A stretch of DNA of 64,000 nucleotides from Nemophila menziesii (Eukaryota; Streptophyta; Magnoliopsida; Boraginales; Hydrophyllaceae). Where the stretch lies: positions 20,511,507 through 20,575,506 of the forward strand of contig JARWIR010000017.1 in the NCBI GenBank assembly GCA_029959085.1, written 5' to 3'. Made by a program: the position numbers and the translations under genes. The notes beneath the pieces were generated by a model. The model was not told the origin of the DNA and made no database searches. It saw nothing but the letters and a program-made list of their open reading frames with translations. This document shows positions 23,875 to 35,213 of the stretch, in pieces (the first letter of the stretch is position 1; each line of letters opens with the position of its first letter).

Positions 23875-24790
23875 CTATGTGGGTAAGATGGATTCTTCAT
23901 GGGTTGGTATGGATTTAAGAAATTGTAGGATGAATTTTTGAAATTTAAGCTTTTGATTCTTGGATTCAAGGTGTTTTGGTATGATATGGATGGTTGAATC
24001 TTCCTTGTAATGATGTGGAGAATGAATTGGATGTGTTTTCATGGTGATTGGGTAGTGTTTTGATGATTTGTGAAGGTTTTTGTGAGCTTCAATGGAGTTG
24101 GGAGAGTTTTGGAGAAGAGAAAGAGGCTTTAGGTTTAATAAATTCGGAATAATGAGCTCAATACCTCTTTTATAACTTGAAACCCTTTCTTTTCTCTCTC
24201 TGGCGGCTCGTGCGGACCATGGTGCGGACCATGGGGTGTACCGCGGGGTACACCGCGACATCTGATGGTCGAAATTTTTTACCCACTGGATAATACCCGT
24301 GGTACAACCCCGTGACACGTGTTTTTGCTCTGCGGACCATGGTGCGGTGTACCGCGGGGGTAGTCCGTGGCTTCTACGTCAAAATACCCATGGCACCTAC
24401 CCCGTGGCACCTACCCCGTGGCACGTGTTGACCTGCGGACCAGGGCACGGTGCATGGGGTAGTCTGCGGGGCAATGTTTCTCGGTTTCTGGACACGACCC
24501 GTGGCTCCACCCGTGGTACGTGTTTTGACCCTGCGGACCATACCTGCGGACTAGGGGTAGTCCGCGCAGGGTATTCCTTCGCTCCGAAATTTTTTCTTGC
24601 GTCCCTAACTCGATTTCTCCAATTCCTACACACCAAAAACACTAATACCTTCCTCAAATATGCAATATCAACTAAAATTAACTAAACTAAACATAAATTA
24701 AAAACTAAAAATGTAAAAACATAAATGAAATTACGGGTTGTCTCCCGTATAGAACTTTTGTTTCACGTCTTTCAAAGTTAGACGTGTTAC
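23875..24790. repeat. Untranslated block, copy 1, with a GC-rich core
   Basis: Matches 20390-21340 over most of its length. Both share GAAACCCTTTCTTTTCTCTCTC, a GC-rich core of about 370 bp (here 24200-24575) built of CCGCGG, GTGGCAC and GTCCGC words, CGATTTCTCCAAT..CTA, AATATGCAATATCAACTAAA and CTTTCAAAGTTAGA. The copies differ by substitutions and small indels (for example ACCTACCCCGTGGC is doubled here). It lies directly after the truncated gag. Confidence 0.85.
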
Positions 24791-24795
24791 CTCGA

Positions 24796-25215
24796 TTAAG
24801 GATGACGAAATTTCCACCCTTTGCCTTTAATTCTCACGAACTTTTCAGCTCGATTCTTCATGATCATGGATGGTGCCATCCAAGATTTCGTGGGAGAAGG
24901 TGTTTCTTGTGGTAACTCGATTTCATTTGTAGCACTACACTCCTCTGGCAATCCACTCATCTCTTTAGTTTTGAATCTTTGTTTGTTAGAAAGAATGTCC
25001 TTCATGAATTGACCGTATTTTGACATTCTTGTGAGAGCTTCTACAAACGGGATGCTGATCTTTAACTTGTTCACCATGTCAACGATCTTCTTGAATTCCA
25101 GGTCATTGTCCTTTCTGACACGTGAAGGGAATGGTGGAGGAGGACATGTGTTGGGTACCACTGGGCTCTCTTTCTTTTCTGGTGTCTTCTTTGGGACACT
25201 TTTTTGTTCAACCAC
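24796..25215 (-). pseudogene. Athila-like gag segment, truncated before the protease
   Basis: It contains PPPPFPSRVRKDNDLEFKK, LKISIPFVEAL, MSKYGQFMKDILSNKQRF and ECSATNEIELPQ, the conserved gag segment that normally leads into the aspartic protease of Athila elements. Instead of continuing to KDPGSF and DLGAS, the frame switches to WMAPSMIMKNRAEKFVRI and ends. The protease and everything after it have been deleted, and the 3' untranslated block follows at once. Confidence 0.7.
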
Positions 25216-25313
25216 CTCTTCGACCTTACCTTCTGATGTTTCTTCTCCCCCCGTTTCTGGAATAGGGACTGGTTCTGGTTCTGGTCTTGGTGGAGGTAGT
25301 TGTTTTCCACTTC

Positions 25314-25940
25314 TTAATTCAATTGCATGGCAAATTCACTTTGGAGTTTCCTTTCTGCAAGGATTTTAGTTTTTTCCACCATTTGTGACACTGTCGGCAC
25401 CATCTCCATAAGCATACTCTGTGAGTCTTGGGATTCTTGCTGGCGACTCTCTATACTTTCAATTAGGTTCATTATTTTAGCCATGGTTGAATTCGAACTC
25501 GACGGTTGTTCTTGTACAGTTTGCTGCATTAAATAAGGAAGTGGTTCTTGGTAAGCTTCATCATAAATCGGCGCTTCTTGATAGATAGGTTGTGGAGGAT
25601 AGTAAGATTTTGGTCGTGGTTGATAATAATCATCATAATAATGGTTATTATGATAATACGTCTGTTGATCTCCGACCCAATTGTAACTCTGTGGGGGTTG
25701 ATACTCAGCGTAATTTCCTTGGGATTGATAATAGCCATCATGATAATGGTCTCTTTGATAAGGCATGAAGGAAATTGAGGCTGGATTATTCATGCAATAT
25801 TCCCACGAGTGATCTCTTGCTCCACAACTAGGACATGAAGGTGCGGTATGTACTAGATCCCTCTGAGCTAGTTTTCGCGAGTGTTCTAATGCTTCCTCAA
25901 GTTGTCGGTTTAACTCCTTGAGCTTCAGAGATTCCATCAT
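25314..25940 (-). CDS. Athila-like gag C-terminal part with a CCHC zinc knuckle
   Basis: One open frame of 208 codons, starting about 160 bp after the primer site. An N-terminal helical part (residues 1-30) is followed by CPSCGARDHSWEYC at residues 36-49, a CX2CX4HX4C knuckle, then a Tyr/Gln/Pro-rich stretch (60-140) and a helical tail (150-205). The usual capsid part that should precede the knuckle in Athila gag is absent, so this is a truncated gag. A stop at 25314 breaks the link to the next frame. Confidence 0.7.
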   Translation of the reverse strand: MMESLKLKELNRQLEEALEHSRKLAQRDLVHTAPSCPSCGARDHSWEYCMNNPASISFMPYQRDHYHDGYYQSQGNYAEYQPPQSYNWVGDQQTYYHNNHYYDDYYQPRPKSYYPPQPIYQEAPIYDEAYQEPLPYLMQQTVQEQPSSSNSTMAKIMNLIESIESRQQESQDSQSMLMEMVPTVSQMVEKTKILAERKLQSEFAMQLN

Positions 25941-26102
25941 GAATTAGCTTCTTCAGGATCTAATAACACGAAACCTTTATCTCCTAATAAATCTGCTTTC
26001 GCCTAAAAATAAATCTGTAAAACAAAAACTAAAAAGAAAAGCGTAAAATAGAACTAACTAAAATAAAAGCACAAGATAATTGCACAAGGACTAACGATGT
26101 AG

Positions 26103-26120
26103 TCCCCGGCAGCGGCGCCA
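26103..26120 (-). promoter_or_regulatory. Primer-binding site, tRNA-Asp type
   Basis: Minus-strand TGGCGCCGCTGCCGGGGA lies 6 bases after the LTR end. It is complementary to the 3' end of plant tRNA-Asp (which ends CCCCGGCAACGGCGCCA) with one mismatch. Athila-type Ty3 elements commonly use this primer. Confidence 0.85.
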
Positions 26121-26126
26121 AAAACT

Positions 26127-27709
26127 TGGTGTGGCCTAAGGTGTGATAAAAAGATGTATAAAATAAGTGCAAATAAACACCCTAAGCTAACACGGTTCTG
26201 CAAGTATACAGATCGTATGCAAGTTTTAATGAATAAGTAAGATTCGTTCCTCAGGGACTGACGAAAGTTAGAGAGAACTTATGCAAATTATTCAAGTGCA
26301 GATATTAAAGATAGCAGAGATAATACGCCAGTAGAAAGAAGAGAAAGACAAATATTTATTTGGTTTTTAAATAAGAAAACTAAAATACTAAATTAAAAGA
26401 CAGAAAATAAATAAAAGAAAAGAAAAGAAGATAGTATGAAAGTCTAGCTTAGGTTTTACTAGTATGCACTAATCCTTCTAATTCTATCTATTAGATCTAA
26501 CTTATAAGGGAGAATATTAGCTCTTGGTATACTTAGTCAGGATTCTAAATTCCCATACCTTAGACCTTGAGAGCGACTAAGGGGGCTACGACACAACCAA
26601 TAAGTGTTTTATCTTAGGGTTATCAAACGCCACTAAGGCCCTAAGCAAATACTGCAATCCTGGTGATATGGTGGTTAAAACAAACCCTAATGACTATCTA
26701 GTTAGAATCATGTTTTGTCAGAACTAATATTGACACTAGACGTTATGTGGTGGTTCAATAGTTAAACACCCTGTCAAGGAGACCATCTAACTACTATTAA
26801 GGTAATCCTGTACTCGTGCACTAGCAAGGAAAACAATCATTAAATCAAAACACATAATCAAATATAAAGGTAAGTAGCTAATATCAGATTAAAACATATA
26901 ATTCCCAAAGAAACTTAGATAGAAGAATTATAATTCATAGTTTATACATGATGTAAAACCTAAGCTAATAGAATTAGTTCATACAAATAAAAGAAGAGAA
27001 AAGAATTACAAAATAAGAGGTTGAAGGAGACATAGTTGTTGCACAGCTCCTTCCAGACTTCTTCTCTTGTGTTGCAGCTTCCTCTTGGCCTTAAGGTCTG
27101 GCCAAGGATGATTTTAGAGTGTTAAGAGGCTGTATTTATAGGGTATAGGAAGACCTAATTCGTTTTCTTGAAGGAGAAGGAAAGTAATAGACTCCTAGTC
27201 CAACTCAAATTCGTATGGAAATAAAGATAAACACTGCTGGACTGTTTTGAGCATATCTTCTTCGTTATTGGTCGGTTTTTGCTCCATAATATACCAAAAG
27301 AATCGTAACAGAATTATCTTTGTCCTCAAAGAAGGAAATTACCAAAATCGGCCTATTTCTTAGGTAAATAACCACTTCTTTAGGCGTGTACTGCAGAAAT
27401 TCAGATTTAGGCAGCTTTTCCTTTTCCTAATTGAACTCTGTTTCCTTCTATCTCCAATTACCATGCTAATCTCTTTCCATATCTTGTAGTATTTGACTTG
27501 GACTCTAATTAATCTCCATAATTATCTTTAAAGCTTCACACTAAAATAAACAATTAAACCTAATATGCTCTAAAAATAATAATTCACTAAATCAAGACTC
27601 AAAATAGGAAAGTGCACTAAATTAAGCTAAGATCGACCTATAAACTAATAAATTAGCCTAAAATGATGTCTCTGAAGTATATTTAATTATCACAAATGAG
27701 GAGACATCA
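26127..27709 (-). repeat. 5' LTR of the composite Athila-like element
   Basis: Minus-strand start TGATGTCTCCTCATTTGTG at 27709, end CCTTAGGCCACACCA at 26127, followed by AGTTTT and the primer-binding site. Near-identical in arrangement to the solo LTR at 4492-6010. A TATA-like promoter region and a CTTCTCC-rich segment occur within it, but I cannot place the transcript start. Confidence 0.9.
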
Positions 27710-29150
27710 GCCTCATTCCAGAATTCATGTGGTAGTGACTAGTGGCCTTGTGTGTTGTCTGACTCCATCTATCCATCTTGAGAATAAACAAACCCTGTGA
27801 AGCCTGTTCGTAGATATACCGCGTAGATCTTCTCCATTTATCTATCCTCTTAGAACCAATGGTCTTCATCCCATTATCACTATCCCCGTGCCTAGGTTGT
27901 ACCACTCTACCTCGTCTATGACTGTAATACTCTTTAACGCTCGTATAACTAAAAAGTTTAAGAAGATAAACCCCAATAATCTGAGGCGCTTCCTGAAGAA
28001 CCCTAGCCCTAATTTTACTTTTCTGATTTGAAATCTTAAAGAGCTGAACAAATAACCATTGTACCTCTCTCCTTGTTGTCCTTCTTGGTTGAACCAAAAG
28101 CTGCAAATTTTCGCTTCCTTCCCTTGTTGTCGTCGTCGAAAGTTGTCGAAAGTTCTCTGTTTTGAGGTGTAACGCCAAGATTGAATTTATACTCGTCCGT
28201 AGATAAACCCATCTCTTCTTTTCCTTTATAGAGATGAAATTAGCCATGAAAATTGATGTGAAATTGGTAGAAATCAGTCGAAAACTCAAGATTTGTGATT
28301 AATTTTGCTTCTAATGAAGTAAATATAAAGTCTAAATTATTTTGAGGACATAAAATAAAACCATTAATCGCATCAAGAAAAAAGTAATAACCTGGTGGGG
28401 TCGTGTTAGTAATTAGCTGTCTCAACCTTTCCTCAGCTAAGCGGTCAGCTCGAGGCTTCTTACACTATGTTATTTTTTGACTGAATAAGAATAACAAGAG
28501 TATCTCGCTCTTCATACAAACATGAAGTTATATTATTATAAATCCTCTCCATTCCTGATAATTTACCAACATCTATTGATTGTATAAGGGATCTCCACCC
28601 TAGTGAGGTCCATTACCTTTTCGAGTGATTCTGCTGCTCATTTAAAGGCCTTCGGTTCACCACATACAAATAGACAATTTTAACTACTCGATACTATAAT
28701 AACATATTATAAGTTTATAACTAATAAATACAATAAAGTATACCATCAACATCAGAATTGAGGATTAAAGATCCAACGCATGAAATGGGAAGGGCAATCT
28801 AGCTAAGCATTGAGGCTCATATAGGAAGATTGATTGCTTTCCGTATTTTTCAATCATACAAAGAATGCTTTCGATATGAGATAATATACTTACAACTAAA
28901 GAAAAAGTACATTTAGTAAGAAGATAAACCGTGAACACCCACAAAGTATAATGAGGACAACCGATTAAAAGGGCCGAGAAAATAATAGGTGTTTTTAGCC
29001 ACTCATTCGTTTCGTGACAATAATTAATCACCCGAATCAGTAAAAACAATCTCCAGATACAAAAACAGTTTATGTGTATGATTGCAAGACCATACTCATA
29101 ACAACATTTAAAAATAAACAAAATAAATAAGTCTTGAAAAATAAAATAAC
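27710..29150. other. Unassigned DNA between the retroelement and the HD-ZIP gene
   Basis: A minus-strand frame at 28289-27690 (199 codons, basic, with RRTTRREVQWLFVQLF) is cut by the retroelement at 27709 and matches no family I recognise. Another open stretch at about 28605-28450 reads GMERIYNNITSCLYEERDTL before a stop. A 118-codon hydrophobic frame lies at 29121-28765, just downstream of the HD-ZIP stop, probably its 3' UTR or flank. None can be called a gene. Confidence 0.3.
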
Positions 29151-29156
29151 AACGTC

Positions 29157-32100
29157 TTAAAAAACAACCATATAACTATAATATCCTCCTTGATCCTCAA
29201 AAAGCATCATGTATCTACGAACATGAGGTTGTTGTTGACTCCATCGAACTTCTGCTCAGCACAAAAACAACTAAGGATTAGAGATATGTGTAGGATTGAA
29301 GAATTATTCAACAAAGTAGTACTTACAATTGAATCCATAAAGGGATGACTTTATGCGGGTGATGGTGCCGTTGAGCAGACTAATGACTGTTCCAACTGAA
29401 TCTGGCCCTGGAGTCAAAGTCTGCATGGACACAGTAACAAGGGACCCAGTGACTAGTTCATTGTTTCCACCTACAAGCCCGGTAGGTTTATCTGGAAGAA
29501 TAGCGATTCCGTTGGGAAAAACGGGAATGGAATCAGGACTTCCACCGCTAAATAGAAAGTCCATATAAGGAACCTCAATGGGTGCATACACCACATAGGA
29601 AGCCGTTGGGTCGGTGAAAGTCTCTTGCAATATCAGCAACTTGCTTTTGCTCCTATGCTCACTCTGTTAAAATTAAAGATTTTCAATATTTGGAATATCA
29701 AAAGATGGAACAGGTGATGAATATTCTACTTACATTCACTCGGAACAGTGATACGCAGTTACTAGGATCTCTTCCAATGACTATATGAGAGATCAATTCA
29801 ACATTAACACAAGCCACAAGAATGTCCCACTACAATTAAGGTAATAGTAAGAACTAGTTTCATATAATAACTTTGTACAAGACGGAATAAAAGTAAGAAA
29901 GTATACCTCTTGGCGGCGAGTATGGTCACGGAAGAGATCAAATATTATTTTGGGTGGCGCTGGATATTGAAAGGAAGTTGCAGCGTTAAACACCATTTCA
30001 GCATTGGTGCTCTTCCTCATCACGCTTATTTCATCCGCCCAATTACCCGATACATTTGTCCATGGGTGTGGAGTAGAAGCGCTCACTACACCAAAAAAAC
30101 CTAACACCACTTTTTCTGCCAACTTCAATAGTTTCTTTCTCCCCTCTTCCCCTCCAAACACTGTATATTAACCCGTACAAGAAAGAAGAAACATAAATAT
30201 GGATTGAAATCAAAAAATCACAAGATACATTAATACTAAAATATTACCCATAGTTGGGGAATAATTTATTTCCATCACACTAGCAAGACGTGCGCATTGT
30301 CTCTCAAGGGTATAAACCCAACGCTTTGCACCGAAAGCTAGCCCTTCATTCACCAGATCCTTGTATATATTGTGGACACCAACATGATTTACCTCGCCAT
30401 GTTCAACCCAAGTCACCTGTAAAAATCGCAAGGTGTTACTTTTTTCAGTGGTCAAATAATTAATTTATTAAGAGAGCTCGTATATATATATATTATATAA
30501 ACCTTTGAGCATCCATGTGTCGTTTTTTGAATTAAACATCCAGATGCCCTTCTACGGTAATGGACTGGTAGATTGGGCCGAAAAATACTATCCAGCGAAA
30601 TATCCACGATTGTCCATAGCCCGTTACCAAGATCTTCACAATATCGTGCAAAATAGCTATCACGGGTCGGAACAAGGGGCGACGGAACTTGAAATTCCGC
30701 GCTCATCTGAAAATCAAGAAATTCTATCTTAGTACCAAAGAAAAATTTGTCGCTAAATGAAAAGGGTTTGATGTATTGTACATACCACTTGCAATTTTCC
30801 GCTAAACGATCCATCTACTCCGGGCCATATAACGTCAATGACAGAAGCTCGGGAGACGATGCTAGAAAATACACTTGCCCACTGATTCTATGATTGGTCA
30901 CAAGAAAAGTAAGAATTAAGTGTACTCAGTTTATAAGTAAATAGAATTTTTAAATTAATAAACAATAAAACTTACCACATTCATCATCGTCTCTATGATA
31001 GTCATCTGAGTCATATTCAGAATAACAGTCTCTATGGATGCTTCTGTTTTATAACCTGTTCGTTTTGGACCAAGGCCTTGTTGACCTTGTTGAGTAAATA
31101 CCAAATCATAACATTCATCCTTCAGTAATAGCGTGGTGCGGTCAATGCTCTCAACCCAAAAATCCTCTGCACACTTTGTCAAGATCGTTATCTCTTCCAT
31201 CGCAGACAATGCAAGCTTAGTAATAATTAGCTTGTGTGAATCCTTAAGCTTCTCAAGTATTGTTCCATATGAATCTCCCGGAACTGATGGCCCTGCACCA
31301 ATGCTCTCCATGTTTGTTCCTTGTGAGCCTGATCCATATTCAAGCATGCTTTGTGCAGCCATGGAAATCGGAGACTGATGAGAGTAGGTCGCAACAGATT
31401 TGCCAGCATAACTGTTAGTCATAGTAGAGAGACGATCAATCTAGAAAACATATAAAACAAAAGTTAATTTATAATATTTTAAACATTATATAATTTAATT
31501 AATGGTACTAGTACCTCCTTTCCCAGTATGTTATTCTCAAACGGCATATCTCCTAATGATGTTGTGTTTCCTTCACACTTTTGACACCTAACACCCTTGC
31601 TAAGAGCTTCACGAATCCTTGTGTTTTCGGCCCTATATTTTTCATTTTCCGCCTGTAATTGTACTTTGATGGAGTGTTCATGTTTAACCTGTGTGAATGA
31701 TAAAAAAAATATTTATATTTCATGTATATGTATAGGAGGTAGTAGTGTTGTTTGGATGTCATCAAAGAAATTTTTATTTTTTTTGTCGGATCAAAGAATT
31801 TAAAACCAAATAATATCATGTTAAAGATGATAATTTGATATATTTAAAATAACTAAAAATTATGAGAAAAGAGTCACTTGGTTGGAAAATATGACACTTT
31901 ACAACTGTCAATTAAATTTAAAAAAAACACATATTTTACCTTTATTTGACTGCGTTTATTTTGGAACCAGAATTTTATCTGTGATGGCTGCAACCCTATC
32001 TCATGACCTAACCTTTGGCGCTGCTTGTTATCCGGATTAGAACACTCATTAAAAAATCTATAAATTATAAATATTTAGTCATAAATGCAACTAACCCAAA

Positions 32101-32400
32101 ATATATAAGTCAAAATTTTAAATTCTTTTTTATTATAGTTATACAAACATATTTATGAAAGAAGACATACGCTTCCATTGTTTGAATTTGCAGTTTTGTG
32201 TGTCGCTTTCTGTTGTTATGGGATTGTTGATCACTAACATTATTGAAGTCGCCATCCTTCTCATTTGTGGGGATTTGGTTGACAAAGTTAACATCATGCT
32301 CCAACTCTTGATATGGTAAATGACCCTCCCTCAAATTATTAGAAGACTATATTTTTTAAAATAGTATAATTAAAAAAATCAATAGATTATAATCATAAAA

Positions 32401-32476
<76 letters not shown>

Positions 32477-33197
32477 TTATGTTATTTTTAAGTTTTTAAG
32501 AAATTAATTTTTATAAAAATATAGAAATAAAAATGTATGACATTTTTGATTGATTAATGAGAAGAAGTAGCTATTTTCTAATAATAAATAAAGTGAATAA
32601 TTCTATATATAAAAATGTGTAAGTAACACAACATAATTTTTTTTGTTTTCCTCATTATTGTTTTTTAAAAAAAAAAGTTAAAAGAAAAGAATTTTATTTT
32701 TTATTGAATATCAAATGATTTAAAAAACAAAAAAAAATTAACCAAAGATGACAAATGTTTTTCTGTGAAAACTCCAGAAACTTATTGATGAATGCATTAA
32801 ATTAAAAATAATCATCACTGAACAAATTAATGTTAAATGCATATTCTACTATTGGAATCCAAAATTTTAGGATATTCAAATGAATCACAAATTTTTCTTT
32901 GCACTCAAATGATAAAAAGGAGTTTATACCTAATTCATGAATTATGTTATCTAGAGAAATCAAATGATGTTAACAAACCAATTTAGTATAAACATGATTA
33001 GTTATTTTCTAGTAACAATTATTTTATATGTATACAAGAGAAATTTATTTAAAAAAGAGTTCACCAAGCACTAAAGAAAAAGAGTTTACCTGCATAACTC
33101 CCATAGTCGATGATGTAAAAGAGATATTCCCTATAATTTCAGGTTTCGCTACAGCTGTAGCTGGTCGATTCATCTGATTTTTGTTTGTAATTGGCAT
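29157..33197 (-). CDS. HD-ZIP class IV transcription factor (homeodomain, leucine zipper, START), 12 exons, complete
   Basis: Exons: 33197-33090, 32325-32171, 32057-31940, 31688-31515, 31440-30976, 30887-30786, 30706-30503, 30416-30248, 30160-29907, 29829-29734, 29663-29327, 29254-29157. All borders are GT-AG and phases agree, giving 759 residues, the usual class IV size. Homeodomain at about 75-128 with WFQNKR at 118-123. The zipper-loop-zipper that follows holds CQKC (162-165), the class IV CxxC loop. START domain about 230-490 ([15 protein letters not shown] at 375-389, [17 protein letters not shown]). C-terminal START-associated domain in exons 9-11 ([39 protein letters not shown]). This class (PDF2, ATML1, ANL2, GL2) binds L1-box DNA in the nucleus and controls epidermal identity. 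Closest subfamily not decided. The last exon, ending [10 protein letters not shown], is unusual and less certain; without splicing there the protein would stop five codons after the donor. Confidence 0.9.
32406..32470. repeat. (TA)n(TG)n compound microsatellite in intron 1 of the HD-ZIP gene
   Basis: About 17 TA units pass into about 15 GT units and back to TA. It lies 80 bp upstream of exon 2. Confidence 0.95.
32834..32841 (+). promoter_or_regulatory. L1-box-like element (TAAATGCA) in the first coding intron
   Basis: TAAATGCA fits the L1 box TAAATGYA, the known binding site of class IV HD-ZIP proteins, which often autoregulate. An 8-mer can occur by chance in AT-rich DNA, and the usual site is upstream of the TSS, so this is only suggestive. 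Confidence 0.3.
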
Positions 33198-34120
33198 GAT
33201 TATGTTTCCTTAAATTCTATAAAACACCCATAAATTAATTATAAAGGGTCAATTCAATTAATTTATTTCATAAATATTTAATTAAAATCTATATTATAGC
33301 TTACACATTACAATAATACCCAACTATTAATATGCTTATAAACCAGAAAGTTTGATTTAGAATAATTCAGTATAAGATTAATTATACCTGAGCAAGACAT
33401 GAGTGCAAGATAAATGACAATTGTTTTAATAGTTTTTTCAAAAATATATTTTAGAAGTCTATAATATTTGATGTATATTCATAGGACTAAGAAAATAGAA
33501 AATGGAGATGTAATGCTTGTTTAGCTATATAAAATTATCAGAAAAATGACAAAAAATTGTTATTTTTTTTTAAACATTTGATCAATATTCTTGTAACATA
33601 AACTAAAAATAAATGAGCCTCATTTACTAAATATATGTTTAGTACTGAAAGTGTTTTCGTCCAATTCTTAGAAACTCGCTAGCTAGATTAGCATTGAGTA
33701 ATATAAATATAAAATTCAACATGATTAACGACTATAAAATAAATTATGAAATACAAAAGTAGTACACATAATTTAACAGGAATCCCATAAAAGAATTTTT
33801 GTTGTATCTTTCCATCTATTTGTGTTGAGATAGACAAAATACTTGATAACAAAATGTGAATATATAGAAAATCAAAGTAATTATGGAAGTTTTATATATG
33901 ATAAAATGTATTATTTATTTATAATTTATTTGAGAGTCAAATTTCCAAAGGGAAATGACTTAAAAACTATACCTTAAGATGAATCTCTTAATGAATGAAG
34001 AAGAATGAAGAAGAGAGAGTTGAAGGGAAAATTGAAGGGAGAATTGAAGGGTGGCTATCAAGTGAAGGTTTTAGCTCGAGTGAGAAAGTTAGTGAAAATA
34101 GTGACTAGTATTTATAGGAG
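33198..34120 (-). promoter_or_regulatory. Leader exons, leader intron and TATA box of the HD-ZIP IV gene
   Basis: A TATA box (TATAAATA, 34116-34109 on the minus strand) lies about 30 bases before a CT-rich leader (repeated CTTCAATT / CTTCTTCATT words) that ends at a donor CTTAAG/GTATAG at 33973. An acceptor TTTTATAG at 33217 starts a second leader exon 33216-33198, 19 bases before the ATG at 33197. So the leader has a 756-bp intron. A leader intron is common in class IV HD-ZIP genes. Positions of TSS inferred. Confidence 0.6.
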
Positions 34121-34751
34121 GAGTGGACCTCTATAGATTGTTAGGTAGGTAGGTTAAATAAGTAAAACAAATAATAAAGATAGAGATATGAGGTAAGAAA
34201 ATTTGGAATTCTAAGGAGAATCATTAAAAAGGGATGTTGAAAAAAAGTAATGATATACATTATCTGTTCATAAAGGTTGTCATATTTTTTTTAAAGGCAA
34301 ATTAAGAAAAACAATAATTATATTCTATTTTTATTAATATCCCATTCATAAACACTTAAATACTTATTGGAAACATATATTTTAATATTTAATTAGAGCT
34401 AAAAGTGATATAGAAAATAAAAAAGTGTCTTGATTTATTCAGTAGACAACCTTTTGTGGACATCTAATTTTAGAATTAATAACATCATTTTATGAACCAG
34501 ATAATAATGTTATTCACTTTTTATATAATCATTTTATCACCTCCTATGTGGCAATACATAATTTAATGAAATAAAGGGGGGAAAAATTAATGAGGGTAAA
34601 GAAATCAATTCATTGGATAATCTAAGTGTCAACAATAGTTGGAGATGATTATTATTAATCATGGTGGATCTTTGAGTACAAGCCACTGTGGTTAGAGGTG
34701 AAAATTAGACCGTGATAGAGATTGGGGTTGGATTGGGGTTTTCATTTTTGA
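33300..34751. other. Non-coding flank upstream of the HD-ZIP gene
   Basis: Beyond the leader parts listed separately I see no frames or repeats of note. AT-rich promoter-side DNA up to the foldback element. Confidence 0.4.
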
Positions 34752-35213
34752 GTTAATGTCCTCTTGAATCAAAATCACAAATCAACTTTTTATTTAGATT
34801 ACACAATAATTTTGATGAAAAGATTACTATAATACCCTTATTATAGTTGTTGTCTTTGACCATATATTTATTATCATTTAAATCAAATATTATATATATG
34901 TAAAAATCCACCTTCAACTAATTTCATCGCACGCGCACGTCCGTGGGTTTTTTTAAAAGGATCATAACTAATTCTTTTAATCAAAATTAGAATTAGTTAT
35001 GATCCTTTTAAAAAAACCCACGGACGTGCGCGTGCGATGAAATTAGTAGTAGGTGGATTTTAACATATATGATAATATTTGATTTAAATGGGAATAAATA
35101 TATGGTCAAAGACAACAACTATAATAAGGGTATTATAGTAATCTTTTCATCTAAATTATTGTGTAATCTAAATGGAAAGTTGATTTGTCATTTTGATTTA
35201 AGAGGGCATTAAC
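34752..35213. mobile_element. Foldback MITE, 462-bp near-perfect palindrome
   Basis: The two halves are reverse complements of each other along about 225 bp each, with few mismatches. Left end GTTAATGTCCTCTT, right end AAGAGGGCATTAAC, centre near 34983. Both arms share CATCGCACGCGCACGTCCGTGGG next to the centre. No coding capacity. A transcript would form a long hairpin, a likely source of small RNA. A half copy lies at 52499-52721. No target duplication could be settled. Confidence 0.85.

Larger units (their letters stand above)
16623..27709 (-). mobile_element. Composite non-autonomous Athila-like LTR retrotransposon (11.1 kb)
   Basis: Minus-strand order: 5' LTR 27709-26127, tRNA-Asp-type primer site 26120-26103, gag-type region 25940-24796, GC-rich untranslated block, second gag-protease-integrase-tail reading frame (about 23340-21409), a second copy of the GC-rich block, a long AT-rich 3' region, polypurine tract 18154-18138 and 3' LTR 18137-16623. 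No reverse transcriptase, RNase H or integrase core is present. The two LTRs are of clearly different subfamilies, and the outer flanks (ACTAT and GCCTC) do not match. So it is not one clean insertion: an inter-element recombination or nested event is likely. Confidence 0.75.

Noticed and set aside
25529..25778. Ile/Met-rich frames on both strands in the gag region
   Set aside because: Shadows of the Tyr/Asn-rich gag frame at 25940-25314.
34752..35213. Palindrome as an assembly artefact (fold-back read)
   Set aside because: The arms differ at several positions and a related half copy exists at 52.5 kb, so it is a genuine repeat family.
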